From contig JAJEKV010000031.1 of assembly GCA_021234155.1 (NCBI GenBank), forward strand, positions 15,617,748-15,681,747: DNA of 64,000 bases. The letters run 5' to 3'. Both the position numbers and the translations under genes were made by a program. Below the pieces are notes generated by a model. That model made no database searches. It was not told the DNA's origin and saw only the letters and a list, made by a program, of their open reading frames with translations. Position 1 is the first letter of the stretch, and every line of letters begins with the position of its first letter. Positions 32,094-43,331 of this stretch are shown one piece after another. This DNA comes from Isoetes taiwanensis (taxonomy: Eukaryota; Streptophyta; Lycopodiopsida; Isoetales; Isoetaceae).

Positions 32094-33650
32094 CTCTCTG
32101 ATGGCCTGATTGATTATCCATGTCAAAGATCCGAGCAAAGCTGGCCCACCCCATTTCAACAGCTCGGCCTGAAGTCCCTGCAAGTCCTTTGCTTTACCAT
32201 TAGCAAGATGCCTAAGACCCTAGTGGATGTCCACCTCTGAGAGCTGTAGTGTTTCTCCTAGTTGATCTGGCACGTCAGCAATTGCTCCTGGGGGGTCATA
32301 CAACTCCTCCAACCACTGTCTCCACTGGTCTACGGTAACATTTCCAGGTGGTTGATGCCTCTTATACAGCACTCTACGCCAAAAGGCTTTTGGCTCAGTC
32401 ATCAGTAGATCAAACATGCATTGCTGATTTTCTGCAATGTAGCGATGCTTTTTGGATTTCAAGAATGCCTTATAGTCCCTAATGGCATGTGGCCGGAGCT
32501 GTGGATCTAAGATGGTGCGTAGCTGACTCTTTAGAGCCTTACATTCCGCGTCAAACCAGGGGTTTTGAGGGAATTGCCGGTGTCCTCCGACGGGAGCTTT
32601 CTTCTTTGCAAAGCATTTTGATGGCTCTTTGCGAGTAAAGCCTTCACCAACCATTCACACTTATCATGCAATGTATAGAGGGCATCAATCCCCTGTGTAG
32701 CTCACGTTCAAGCTCCACCTCATATCCTGCTTGCTTCCTATAGTTCAGGTTGTATCCCAAACCCCGGGGGTGCCTGTCCTGTGGCCACGCCACTGAGTGC
32801 CTCCAATCCAAAGTGACATAAAGTGGATAGTGGTCTGACAAAGTCTCTTCATCTCTTGTTCCGTGCGTGTCGCCGAAAATCACGAATGATATCAAGTTAT
32901 GGCTTTGGAGCTGGGAGATAGTCCACCACACCGCTCCACCATCGCCTCGCCGCCGCAAGTGAAGCCCCTATCGCGCCACCGAAAGCATACCATTGCATTG
33001 CGCATCACCATGTCAAAGATCCGACATAGCTGGACCAACTCTCTTCGAGGCTCACGAGATCAGATCCCGGGAGCATCTTACATCTTTGGGATGTCTCCGT
33101 TTCTAACCAAAGTGGGTTGGAGTCGGCATTTCCTGGGAAAGGTGACCGACCGCACCGTGTCGCATGCATTGAAATCTCCCAATAAAACACATGACCCTCC
33201 CGGCGTCTTCGCTCTATGTCATCATACAATTCCCTATAGGGCATATGCACATTTGTGTCTGCCTGATGCACCCTGTAGAACTTAGAAGTTTCATGGGGTA
33301 TATAACACCCTGCGATAAACAGTGGGCGATGGTGAGGCTGCAGCACTCGTATCCACAGGTAGCGGTTGAGTCTATCAGCCTTGTGGAGCGAGATTGTGGA
33401 TGCTATAGCATCTTTGAAGTAGCACGCGACCCCTCCATACCCTCGCTTGCCATGGCGCTCATTGGCCAGTGAGAAATGATGGTACCCTGGGATGTCCGGC
33501 AACAGATGACCACTATATTCCCATGTCTCTTGCAAGAAGATGATGTCCATGCCTGCAGCAATTTCAGCAATGCCGTCGCCGCGCTTCCAAGGAAATCCCC
33601 TACAGTTCCACGACACAATTCGAAGGCACTCTTCCTATCTCGTCGTGGTG
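32094..33650 (-). pseudogene. LINE ORF2 N-terminal part: endonuclease and start of RT
   Basis: On the minus strand, 33616-33005 reads SWNCRGFPWKRGDGIAEIAA, IIFLQETW, GYGGVACYFKDAI, LWIRV and IAGCYIP, the N-terminal motifs of an AP-like LINE endonuclease. It continues in other frames at 32958-32644 with SHNLISFV and LSDHYPL (catalytic SDH). At 32654-32220 comes the linker PWFDAECKALKSQLRTIL with W..WLEELYDPP. The frame ends with GKAKDLQGLQAELLKW near 32190, the first RT block, and then homology stops near 32094. All later RT blocks are missing. Frame changes near 32960 and 32650 show decay. Confidence 0.75.
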
Positions 33651-34562
33651 GCGCCTGTCCCGGCCCCCATGGAGGCTTCGGGAGTTGGGCCATTGGCAGT
33701 CTTTGGGGCTCTCATGTCCGCTCTGCTGGCGTGGGTGGTGCCCGGTACTTGGTCCGGCTGGCGTGGTGCGATCCGCCATTCTGGAAGTGGGGGATCCAGA
33801 AGTGCTTGGTCCCCCGGTCGCCGCTTCTGCCACTGTTGGCCGTGGAGGCACAAATACCTTCATCTTGCCATTCACCAGGCCTGCCGATCCCCCTGCCTGC
33901 CTGACCTGTCTAATCTTTGCGAACTCCTCCTGCCTCTCCTTACGTTGAGGCGGGTGGGATTCGTGTCTAAGTACACCGATGTCCCCTTCCGGCGACTAAG
34001 CTGGGCCGCTGACATCAACGTCTTCGGCGGCTTGGTCGAACCTTTGTGAGTTTAACTAGTCGGGGTCTCATGCTTGGCCCTCAGGCTTCGGTCGGGTTTC
34101 TTCTTGTCAAGTTTTGCAATTGGAGCCTTGCCAATATCGAGGGCATGGGCTTAGCGGGAGATCTTCCCCGTTTCTTCGGGCAAGCCCCTTGAGCTTGACA
34201 ATGTTGGGTCGGCGAAGGGGCGGTCCTTCTCCTCGGCGAAGGACCGATCTAATTCACGTGCAACCTCCCGGGTATTGGGCATGGTGGTGGTGCTGCCCAC
34301 TGTAGTGGTACTTATGCGCTTCATCCATGCGAGATCATACATCTCCGGCCGGAACTTCGGCCATCCCTCTTCTCAAGGGGCGAAAAGCCTCAAGGCGTTG
34401 CCTCTTGACTTCGGTGGCGTCTCTTCTCCAAGGTGTCTAACCTCCCCTGCATGCGAGACATTGTAGCCTCCTGGTCTGCCAACCGGCCATCTAGGGCAAC
34501 CAACTGTGCAACCTGCGCCATTGCCTGTCTGAGCTCGTTTTGCAGCTGTACCAGCCACGTGA
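33651..34562 (-). other. Possible ORF1/5' region of the LINE, with a coiled-coil stretch
   Basis: This Pro/Ser/Arg-rich region has several overlapping minus-strand frames with stops. Near 34550-34420 one frame reads NELRQAMAQVAQLVALDGRL and TMSRMQGRLDTLEKR, a likely coiled coil as found in LINE ORF1 or gag proteins. I cannot assign it more firmly. Confidence 0.35.
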
Positions 34563-34735
34563 AAAATGGTCTTAACCTAAGGTTGCTAAGTTATATGAAT
34601 AACTTATCCATGCACCCTATGCCACTAATCTATGGTATTCAAGGCTATGAAGGTAGACTTGTATAGTGACGGAACCGAAAATATACGTATTTATGGCATA
34701 TATTTCCTTGGAACGTCACATTCTCCCCCCCTTAG
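34563..34735 (-). repeat. LTR end fragment with polypurine tract
   Basis: The sequence CCTTGGAACGTCACA ends at 34720 and is followed by TTCTCCCCCCCTTAGGATAA and TGCTGTCCTCAGCATTA. The same succession occurs at the 3' side of the chromovirus (26150-26200). It is therefore the internal junction of another 3' LTR of this superfamily, minus oriented. The rest of that element is missing, since a Helitron end lies 200 bases to the right. Confidence 0.7.
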
Positions 34736-34936
34736 GATAATGCTGTCCTCAGCATTACGCTAAGGTGACTAACCTACACTAATCCTGCAAAAGCACACAA
34801 CAAGAATATAGGAACTTAACTCTATTGAAAAGACCAACTTTTCGTTAATTAGTTATTATGTAATTATAAGGCTATATTTATAAGTTATACAAAATTATAT
34901 AGCCATAACAACTATTATTATAAAAGTATACACATA

Positions 34937-34964
34937 CTAGAAAAAGTGCCCAGCATTGCTGGGC
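34937..34964 (-). mobile_element. Helitron 3' terminus (minus strand)
   Basis: On the minus strand a 17-base near-palindrome GCCCAGCAATGCTGGGC is followed by seven bases and then CTAG, with T next. This is the classic Helitron 3' end: a hairpin, a short spacer, CTRR, and insertion before T. The same hairpin with the same seven-base spacer and CTAG-T occurs on the plus strand at 46018-46045. The element body would extend to the right. I could not identify its 5' TC end, and no Rep/helicase frame is seen, so it is a non-autonomous member. Confidence 0.75.
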
Positions 34965-35800
34965 TTTTTGTTGGAAAAGGACTGTCACAAAGAATTCTTT
35001 CACTTTATAAATAAAGTACAAATGTATTCTATGCTTTAGCAATTGGAGTTTCGATTAGGTTGTATAACCTAGACATCAAATTCTAAGGCATGGGATTTGG
35101 ATAAATTAAAACAACCTTCCCATGGTTGGTTAGTGGATTACAGATCTTAATCTCTCATGCAAGCCATTCACAATTAATTTGTCTCCTATATTAGCGTATA
35201 AAGCTTATGTTTAATGGACTTGATAACTTAAAACATGGATATTAAAAGTCAACATGAGTTGCACAACACAAACGTTTTGATGTTTAGGATATAGATAACA
35301 ATACCACAATATAAGCATAAGGTAGAATAATAAAACTTTTAAATTAGGTAATATTTTTCATTTGCTAGCAAATCATGTCCTTAAATGGCAACATGTAACA
35401 TCCTTGAAATAAAACAATAAAATGCTTTGTGAAAAATAAATGTTGTTATAGCACTCCATGATATTTATGCAGAAGCATTTATCCTCCATAGAAAGATTGT
35501 GAGAACATTTGCTTGAATATAAATCAACAATCCAATATGTATAATTTCATATCACGAAAAATCTTCTCATATGGTGATCATTGAAGATATGATTTGCTAG
35601 CTTATTGGTTTCATAATAATTTAACCTCATAAGAAATTGTGTTCGTTAGATCAAGCCAAGCATCGATGGTAAACAAAAGTGGCCTTGGAGGATGACATGT
35701 CTTAGTCCTCCTTCAAGATAAATATCAAACCAATCATCAATACTTTGAATCAGCACTGCACTTCATGCCAATTTGCAAGTAAGAAAGAATCCAGAAGACT
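34965..35800. other. AT-rich spacer within the presumed Helitron
   Basis: I see no gene or repeat that I can support in this stretch. Confidence 0.4.
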
Positions 35801-36007
35801 GTGATCAATCAGATTTCAATCTATAATCTCTTGCTAGGATGCACAGCTATAGAATGGTTTGAGGCAAGAGAGGTGTTTGACGAGTTGCTAATCCAAAACG
35901 TGGTCTCATGGAATGCCCTCATTACAGGATATGCTGAAAATGGACTTGAAATTGAAGCTCTTAATTATCTCAAGCAGATCCTGATAAGTTTCAGGCAAGG
36001 CAATTGA
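35801..36007 (+). pseudogene. PPR-protein fragment
   Basis: The frame contains AREVFDELLIQNVVSWNALI followed by TGYAENGLEIEALNYLKQ. This matches one repeat of a plant PLS-type pentatricopeptide repeat protein (ARKVFDEM..RNVVSWNALI.GY..NG...EAL). Such proteins act in organelle RNA editing and processing and usually have ten or more repeats. Only one full repeat is present, with a stop soon after, so this is a gene fragment. Its place between two Helitron ends suggests capture by a Helitron, which is inference. Confidence 0.7.
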
Positions 36008-37030
36008 TTTGCACCAACATGTGCTTCCTGTGTACATGCCTTATTCTTATTGCTTGCTGGCCTTTTCCAGCAAGTCCAGGCCAAGTAATTCACTTCCTGC
36101 AAGTAGCAAGAGAAAAGGCGGATCAAATCTAAACCTCCGCCATAAATGTTAGCAAGAGGATTCAAAATAGACATGATGTTCCCGTGAAGTCGCGAGCTGC
36201 GAAGTACTATTTTCATTAACAACCCATGCTCTGGTAAAAGACCCATCCACAACCTTCATAACCTGAATGGTTATATAGCACAATTTAAAGAGTTTTTTCC
36301 TCAAACAACATAGCATGAACCTTATTTTGCACTGACGCTTTGTTGCTGCAGCACTTTCATTTCGTCAACCTTACATCCGTGTTAAAGGAACTTAAACTGG
36401 ATCTCCGTCTTTGTATATGCCATCTGACTTACATGTCTCCTTGAGACAATTCGGCTTGTCAGTCTTACATGAAATCAAGATGCATACTACATTATAATCA
36501 AGACCCATACCATGATATACTTTGAGAAAGAAATTGAGGGCCGAATTTACCGCCCAATTTATGTGGTAGACCCATATGCCAAGAACGTGTAAAATCAGCC
36601 AGCCCAAAAGATCGTTTGCAACATACGAAGGGGCAATAGATTAAACTGCAAGTAAACATCACATTTCTTAAATATGATAGGACAGAATGTTGTCAGTCAG
36701 CTGGTTTAGTGGGAAACGTAGACCAAAATGCACTGCCAAAATGCAGTCCAACAAACTGCAAAGCTATTAACGGATGTCTTACCTTCAAATTGATTACCAT
36801 AAGAGCAAGGCTGGTCCATCTCCTTTAATTACTCAGTTGTCTATATTTCTCCCATGATAACTACGTATAACCAATGATCAATAAGTATGCAGCTATTTTG
36901 TCACTTTGGCTAGCCAAATAAAGCAATCTAACCATCACTTATAGGATCATGAAAAAGGACTAACCCAAATCCTCTGTGTAAAGATTGAAAGCATAGACAA
37001 TGCTATCCAAAGCATTAGCATACACCCCAG

Positions 37031-38076
37031 TTGGCACAATTCATTGTTAGTGCTGGCAGTGTGAAAATACTCGTTGATAATGTTGCAGAAAGCACAAGAG
37101 ATGCTCGTTTACCTGGTGCTCCACCAAGTCAAAATTTCCTACTTTCTGCCAATTTGCAACTTTTAAAACAAATTGCCTGCCTAAAATTTGGAACCTTGAA
37201 GTTCTATCTTTGTATAATTATCATCCGAGAGGAATACAAAGACCTAATAATTTGGATTTTTGTTAGAAATAACTTTTGAGAGATGCTTCTTCATATCCAT
37301 GTAGACTATGGCATATTAGTTAAAATAGGTAATGTCTCCAAAATTTTGTCACGCTACAGATTTTCAATTCCTTCCAGTTTGCACGGACGTGTGTCAATGA
37401 TCCTTCCGCATGTTCACCTACGAAAACCTTTGTTATGACTTCTCCCTTCCAAAAGGTTACTTAACTGCACGAATAATAATGTATTGTATAATGGCCTGCT
37501 GAAATTCCAGTGAAATGTTTTCCAACTGTCATGGCATTGGGTTACATTGCTACCTTTAGTGGATCATTATCCCACATTATTATTCACTCCAATGGAGTAT
37601 GGCCATTGCTTGAGTCTCTTGCAACTGAACAAGAGGACCATATAAAGAGTGCTAATGCCTGGTCTTTTGGGCAAATTGGAAGGCATAACCCAAGTCATTC
37701 TTTAGCAGTAGCTGAGGCGGGTGTTCTTCCGCAACTTGTTAAGTATTTAATAGATAGTACAAGTAGCAAAGATTTAAAATCAAAGTGCAAAAAGGCACTC
37801 AAGGCTATTATAAACAGCATGACCCACCTACCTACACTTGATTCCCTTCTACAAGTAAGTCAGAACGAGTAAATGAGCTTTCAAATAGCTATATTCATAT
37901 TGCATATTGTTGGATACTATGCAGGGTCCAATTTTACCACAAGACATTTTGAAGAATGTGGCTCTGCAACTTTCAAAGATATTTTCTCTTGATTCAGATT
38001 TAAGAACAACTAAACAAGGGCCCCTTTTCCATATAAGGATGGCTGAAGAAGTGCCAAAGCAACAAATCATGACTTA
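37031..38076 (+). pseudogene. SPAG6/PF16 armadillo-repeat gene fragment (flagellar central apparatus)
   Basis: Three blocks match the C-terminal half of PF16/SPAG6. Block one (37031-37115, after CAG) reads LAQFIVSAGSVKILVDNVAE and ARLPG and ends at a GT donor. Block two (about 37529-37854) reads VMALGYIATFSGSLSHIII, EDHIKSANAWSFGQIGRHNP, LKSKCKKALKAIINSMTHLP and LLQ, and ends at GTAAGT. Block three (37925 to about 38076, after TTTGCAG-like TATGCAG) reads DILKNVALQLSKIFSLDSDL and KQGPLF, less conserved. PF16 stabilises the C1 microtubule of motile axonemes. The N-terminal repeats are absent, the acceptor before block two appears to be TG instead of AG, and the C-terminus diverges. I call it a pseudogene or a captured fragment. 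Confidence 0.8.
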
Positions 38077-39810
38077 TTGTTGGCTAATCACCCAGTACCA
38101 AAGTAGTAAATCAATGAGATTTTTTCTCGGCTAAAGCACCCTATATTATTGTCTTAATCTTATAACAATCATAGAAGTCTGCCAGTTAAGCAAAAGAGAC
38201 TAAGACGACTCATTTAGAGTTGAATAAGTTGAGTGGTTCCATTTAAGGGCAATGGAATCTTTTCTAATACCGGGGGACTTAACCTAGTATTTGGTAGTGC
38301 TATAAGACTACAACATCCATCTTCCAATGTAAAAATAACTTACATTTTACGTGTTGCATTTTTTGCTCTGGAGTCACAAATGTAGCGTAAAAAGGTCTAA
38401 ATCAGGGTTGTAAATCTTATAGATTTGAATATACCAAAACATATTATAAAGGGAGAGTGATTCATACACTATTTCTTTAACTTCATCTGCATGAGCATCT
38501 TCACACAATAATGCTCCATGTTTTCCTCCTCCCGAGCACAAAAAACAGATCAGAGGTCTTCAAGGAGTTCTCTCATTTCTATGTTAACAAAACTTGTATT
38601 TCCATTCTCTGCTCTATTAGACTTGTCCTTATGCTTCTGTAATACTTGTTCTATGCCGAGCACCAAAGATTTCTTCAGGCCAATTCCCATAAAGCCATAG
38701 TATCAAGTATTCTATTGTCTAGAAGTAGCAATTTCAATTAATTGTCAAAACATGACTTTGATATGATTTAAGCCACTTCACCTGCCGGCAGGCAACCCGT
38801 CGCGCAGCAACTTGTTTTTTTGTTGATGGCTGGAGATGGGCAACAATCGTGTGGAGGAGATGGGTGAATTTGGAGCAGGTTGCAAAGCTCAATGCTTGCC
38901 TCTTAGGCTTTTGGTTTTCTTTTTGAAGTTCAAATATGGAAGAAATTTGCTTTGATCTTCCTTGCTGCTTCTGCTGATTTAAATCAAGGTTTGAACCACT
39001 AATTTAAATCGGGTTTTGGTTCATTGATTTGAAATTTGGGTTTGAATCAGTGGATTTTGAATCACGGGGTTCAACCCTGCTCGCTTCTCTCTGCTCTGTG
39101 TGTTGCACGACCCATTTGTAAGGGCTTTGCATATTCTTCTTTGATCTTCTTCACTCCTCCTTTCTGGGCTGCACTGGGTTCTGCGCTGGGTTAGATCAGG
39201 GCTTCCGGTTCTGCCGGTCTGCCGGTTACTCAATTTGCTTCTCCGCTTGTTGCTTTGATTGCCATGTGTACATCCCACAAATTTTATCCAAGATTCAATG
39301 GTTCAATCAACAGCTGTTGAGAAATTAGAATTAGTCAGCGATTAGATTATTAATCTAAAGTACGGTGTCATAACATTAGCAAATGAATGAGGCAAATCAA
39401 AATGCACCACCGAATGGAAAAAAGTAATGCCAACCCAATTGATATGTTTACTTATTCCACGTTTGGCCCGATATCGGGTTTCATAGCTTGAATTCTCAAA
39501 ATATTAACCGGCGTTTGATGCAACGACAGTAGGGACTACTGAACATTATGCTTTTTGTTCATGTTCTGATGGAGTTCATGTATCATCGGAAGGTTTACTA
39601 TATATATAGTAGCAGCACTACTTCAGCAAGGATGTTGCTCAAGAGGAGCAAGAAAGCAGAGGACGGCAAGGGTTTGACTTTGTTAGTATTTAAAATATGA
39701 ATTTATGATTTGACTGAAACTTCATATACTATATTGCTCAAAATTTCAAGAGGACACAATTTTTGCCAGTTAAGCATCAAAGGCGGCACCACCTTTCTAA
39801 TGGTGGCGAC
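38077..39810. other. Intergenic region, one interspersed repeat
   Basis: The segment 38745-38815 (AAAACATGACTTTGATATGA with GATTTAAGCCACTTCACC and CAACTTGTTTTTTT) resembles 47793-47876, so it is one end of an interspersed repeat family. Otherwise I see no gene. The region downstream of the RER stop codon (just below 39811) should include its 3' untranslated region. Confidence 0.45.
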
Positions 39811-42587
39811 CTATTGAATACCTGTCCACCTTGCCCAATCAACAAATTGCATACCCCCGTATATATTGTTAGCAAACCGAATGCCAACTGTGAAGGCCAT
39901 TGCCAATTGTGGTACTTGCTTTGCGACAATGGAACTTTCCACAACCTGCTCCAGTCCATTTATTATCTGATACCTTGTATTTGACGATAGTGCCATGAAG
40001 ACACCTGCAAAAACGTTTCAGCAGAAAATGGTAACAGCACTTTAGCATAACAAGAAACAATACTTGAAACATGACGGTACATTACCCCAAAGAACAGCTG
40101 TTTGAAATACAGGTGGAATGGGAATTTCGGCCTCCTCTGATTTCTTAACCTTGCTGCAAGAATGCCACAAAAGCACATAGTGCAAATCAAATACTTTTTT
40201 CCAAAAAATACATTTGATTTTATTCAACAAATATTTCTGAAAGCATCCAATGCAATATCCTTCAGGAATAGATGACAAAAGACTAGACTATGAGAAATAT
40301 TTACACACCGCTTCACAGCCATTACTGAATTTGCAATACCCTGGCCAACAAGCCCACATCCAAAACCAACCACACCATATTGAGCTGCCTGTATCACAAG
40401 AGATTATAATAAATATCGTTGTCCAATATAGAGTTTATGGGCTCCCCCTGCACTATTACTTTGAAACCATTATTTGTAATAACTTTAAAGGAACCCTCAT
40501 AAACAGAAACAATGTGCATCAAGCCAAAGGCTGCGGCTGCATTCAACCAATAGGAGCAGAACAGCTCAAATAAAAATGACAAAGGATACGGTAATCAAGG
40601 CACAATCTTTTATGGATCGGTCCCATGCAACCACTGGATTCAAAGACATCAACAATCTACAAATCTCTAGACTTTTGCGCGAAAGCAAACATACCAATAG
40701 TCCAACACTTCACGGCAGAAAAACTAATACTTCTAGGCTAAAAAACATGACAGCAAAACCAATGTCTCTTAGTTATTACAGGTGCACAATTTTCCTATTA
40801 TGCTTAGACACAACTTACCTTTCTTAAATGATAAAAAAATTTACCTTGTAAACAAAAGCACCAAATCGTTGTGTAAGGGTAAACTTGCGTCCTAGTCTTT
40901 CAGCTTCAAATATGCTGCACAAAGAGCGGAAAATAACCAAGCAATTTTAACTTAAGATTCAACCTACATTTAATACGAAACCACCACTTATCCAGACCTA
41001 TGTCAACAGATGCGAGACACTTATGTCTGAAAGTTTCTCCAATAATCTCTTTAAATTTGGGACATGAATACTCTTAAAATTAGCTAAAAGTGACATTAGG
41101 TTCACTGTACTCAAATCCAGTTTATCCATGTTTATTCAGCCTGCATGCTGTTGGCATGCCAGATGCAAAAATACATACTCAATTCTACATAACGAAAATG
41201 TTTCAACCTGCTGGGAAAGGTCTGAAGGATCTTAGCTACTCCGCCTGTTGCAGAAGAATGTGCACCAAGTTTTACAAAAGGTGCCAGCATGCCGACCAGT
41301 GCAACATCCATAACTATCCCAACAAGCAAATCCGATAAGTACAGCTCAAATTCATTCCAGAAGTCTTTACCCCTCTTCTGTACCTCAGCAAATGTAGCAC
41401 AACCAGAGTCAATTGCAACCTGTAGAAGCAAAGGAGCAAACGTTTAGGGAAAATAGAATAATTACAAATAACATGATTCAAATTAGTTACTATCCAATCA
41501 CGCAATGAAGTCTCTAAACATCCTCTTCCTTTGTCCCCTAGGTTAGATTCCAAAAATGCATCGTTGAATTAGAAAGCACCAATGTATAAAAGAAAATGCA
41601 ATGAGATAGTTTTGTTTGCTTATACATACGATGCAGCTTTTGATGATGATGCAATAATTAATTTTATGGCTTCAAGAGAAAGAATGTGCCTGCTAGCTGT
41701 ATCTGTTTGTTGATGCATTAATAGCTGAACAATAAATAAGTCAAAATGGAGGATCTAGCTCATGATAATGAACTATTGATGCATGCTTCTTAAGCAATGA
41801 AAGATCTTATTTCTTACCTCTGTAAATACTTTGAACAGGAAGCTAGGATCAGCAAGCACCCGGTTCCGTAATAAAGAGCTACTTCTTATAACTGCTCCCA
41901 AGGGCCACATCGCACTCTAAGAGAACAAAACATTTTCTAAGAAAAAAGCCATGCAATGGCTCAAAATGTACTTGCACGGAATGATGCAAACAATATTTCC
42001 CAAATGTTACTAAACATTACTAATGCTGTATTACAAGATTGAACTTTCTAAGCAAGCTAACCAAAAGTTACATGGAACAAACCATACCTTTATCCTACCT
42101 GAAAATCAAGGTACCGAGACAAAATAAGCTTCCGAAGCCCAATGCTGGCAGCTGCCTGTGCAAGATCAGCAGGAAGAACAGCGCCACGGGCCTTAAGCTC
42201 CTTATTAATCTCTTCAGCACTCAAAACAGGCCCATATTCGTCATCTGTATTCTCCTCGCCATCTTCCGAATCTCCATTTCCATCATTGTTGCCACCAAAA
42301 CCTCCATTACCGCCATCAGAACCTCCAGAGTCCCCTCCCCCAATTTCAAGATCACGAATGTCAGGGCCTAACTTCTGATCACTGCTTCTAGCATCTTGTA
42401 TAGCATGGCAGAGATGAAAGGGATTTCTGATTCCTATTATAGTTCGCACCTTACTGCCGAAGAATTGAAATTTTGGACAAGATGATTCTGATGCTGCAGC
42501 AAAGATTTGTATGGGGAAATGGAGGGGTTGAAGATTCTGGTGGGAGGCCATGAACAAGCGAGATGGCAGGGCCCCATGAACCGCCAT
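39811..42587 (-). CDS. RETICULATA-RELATED protein (DUF3411), chloroplast, 7 exons
   Basis: Seven exons join in phase: 42587-42099, 41916-41818, 41419-41208, 40914-40845, 40388-40309, 40153-40086 and 40004-39811. Together they are 1212 bases, encoding 403 residues plus stop. All introns are GT-AG. The start MAVHGALPSRLFMAS opens a Ser/Arg-rich N-terminus that suits a transit peptide. A Gly/Asp/Asn-rich acidic linker (about 80-115) precedes the DUF3411 domain from GPVLSAEEINKELKARG to the end. Hallmarks are IDSGCATFAEVQKRG.DFW, DLLVGIVMDVALVGMLAPF (hydrophobic, about 226-244), VVGFGCGLVGQGIANSVM (about 296-313) and NNIYGGMQFVDWARWTG. RER proteins are chloroplast-envelope membrane proteins that affect leaf mesophyll development. 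With no stop or frameshift, it is the only clearly intact host gene here. Which RER paralogue it is cannot be decided. Confidence 0.93.
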
Positions 42588-42935
42588 AGCGGGGATCGGC
42601 TAGGGTCCAAGAAGGGTTTATGGGCACTCGGGACCATTTTTTATGGTTTTGCATTGCACCAAAACCAGACGCTTTAACAGTGGTTCTTGTAATTGAGGAC
42701 TTTAATGACAAGTGTTGTAATATGCCACCATGTAGCTAATAAGAACAATGGTTGTTGGCAGGGTTAAAAATATTAAAGTACTAGCAACCAGAGATACAAG
42801 ACCTTTTTTTAATTCTAGCCTGCCCATGTGTCTTACCATGTCAGCCCAATTCAATTAAACATATACTTTCGGATCTTTAAAATTCTAAATCAAGGGCTAC
42901 TAAGGAAATAGAAACTTGAAGAAAAGTTCCTTTTT
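42588..42935. promoter_or_regulatory. Presumed RER promoter and 5' UTR
   Basis: This is the sequence immediately upstream of the RER start codon on the minus strand. I see no unambiguous TATA box. Assignment is by position only. Confidence 0.35.
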
Positions 42936-43033
42936 TGGGTTGCCCCTAGGGGGGCAAACCCTCGTTTATGTGGGTCTGTGGGCATATCCAGGTATATGCC
43001 GGCATATGCCTAGCATATGCTTAGCATATGCTG
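42936..43033 (+). repeat. Interspersed repeat A, copy 1
   Basis: It starts GGTTGCCCCTAGGGGGGCAA, where the arms around CTAG pair, and continues to TATGTGGGT and a run of CATATGC motifs (GGCATATGCCTAGCATATGC). Related copies lie at 47138-47223 (about 90 percent alike) and 47716-47790 (more diverged). It is a short noncoding family with unknown ends. Confidence 0.7.
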
Positions 43034-43065
43034 GTGACTGCTCCAAATTGGTTGCTGCCTGTAAA

Positions 43066-43331
43066 CTCTCGGTCATCCAATCGATCGAGCCCTTGACGAC
43101 CCCTTCTAGAGCCTAGCATGCACAGGCCAGATGCCGGATCTGCTCAAGGTTAGTAAAGCTTGCTAATAATGCATTTCCAGAAACCCTTGCGAAATATTTT
43201 TTTATTTTCATTACTTCAGTCGGTCACCCAATCGATCGAACCCTTGACGACCCCTTCTAGAGCCTAGCATGCACAGGCCAGTTCGACATGGAATTTTGCC
43301 TGCCGGATCTGCTCAAGGTTAGTAAAGCTTG
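43066..43331. repeat. Direct duplication of about 100 bases
   Basis: The block CTCGGTCATCCAATCGATCG to GGTTAGTAAAGCTTG at 43066-43161 recurs at 43219-43331. The second copy carries a 22-base insertion after CAGGCCAG. Long stretches, such as CCCTTGACGACCCCTTCTAG, are identical, so the duplication is recent. Confidence 0.8.

Noticed and set aside
33476-34049. Plus-strand frames of 142 and 169 codons
   Set aside because: They are antisense to LINE endonuclease and its 5' region in GC-rich DNA, with no recognisable domain.
37031-37872. Importin-alpha gene
   Set aside because: The armadillo repeats first suggested importin, but the specific blocks EDHIKSANAWSFGQIGRH and KSKCKKALKAI fit PF16/SPAG6 better.
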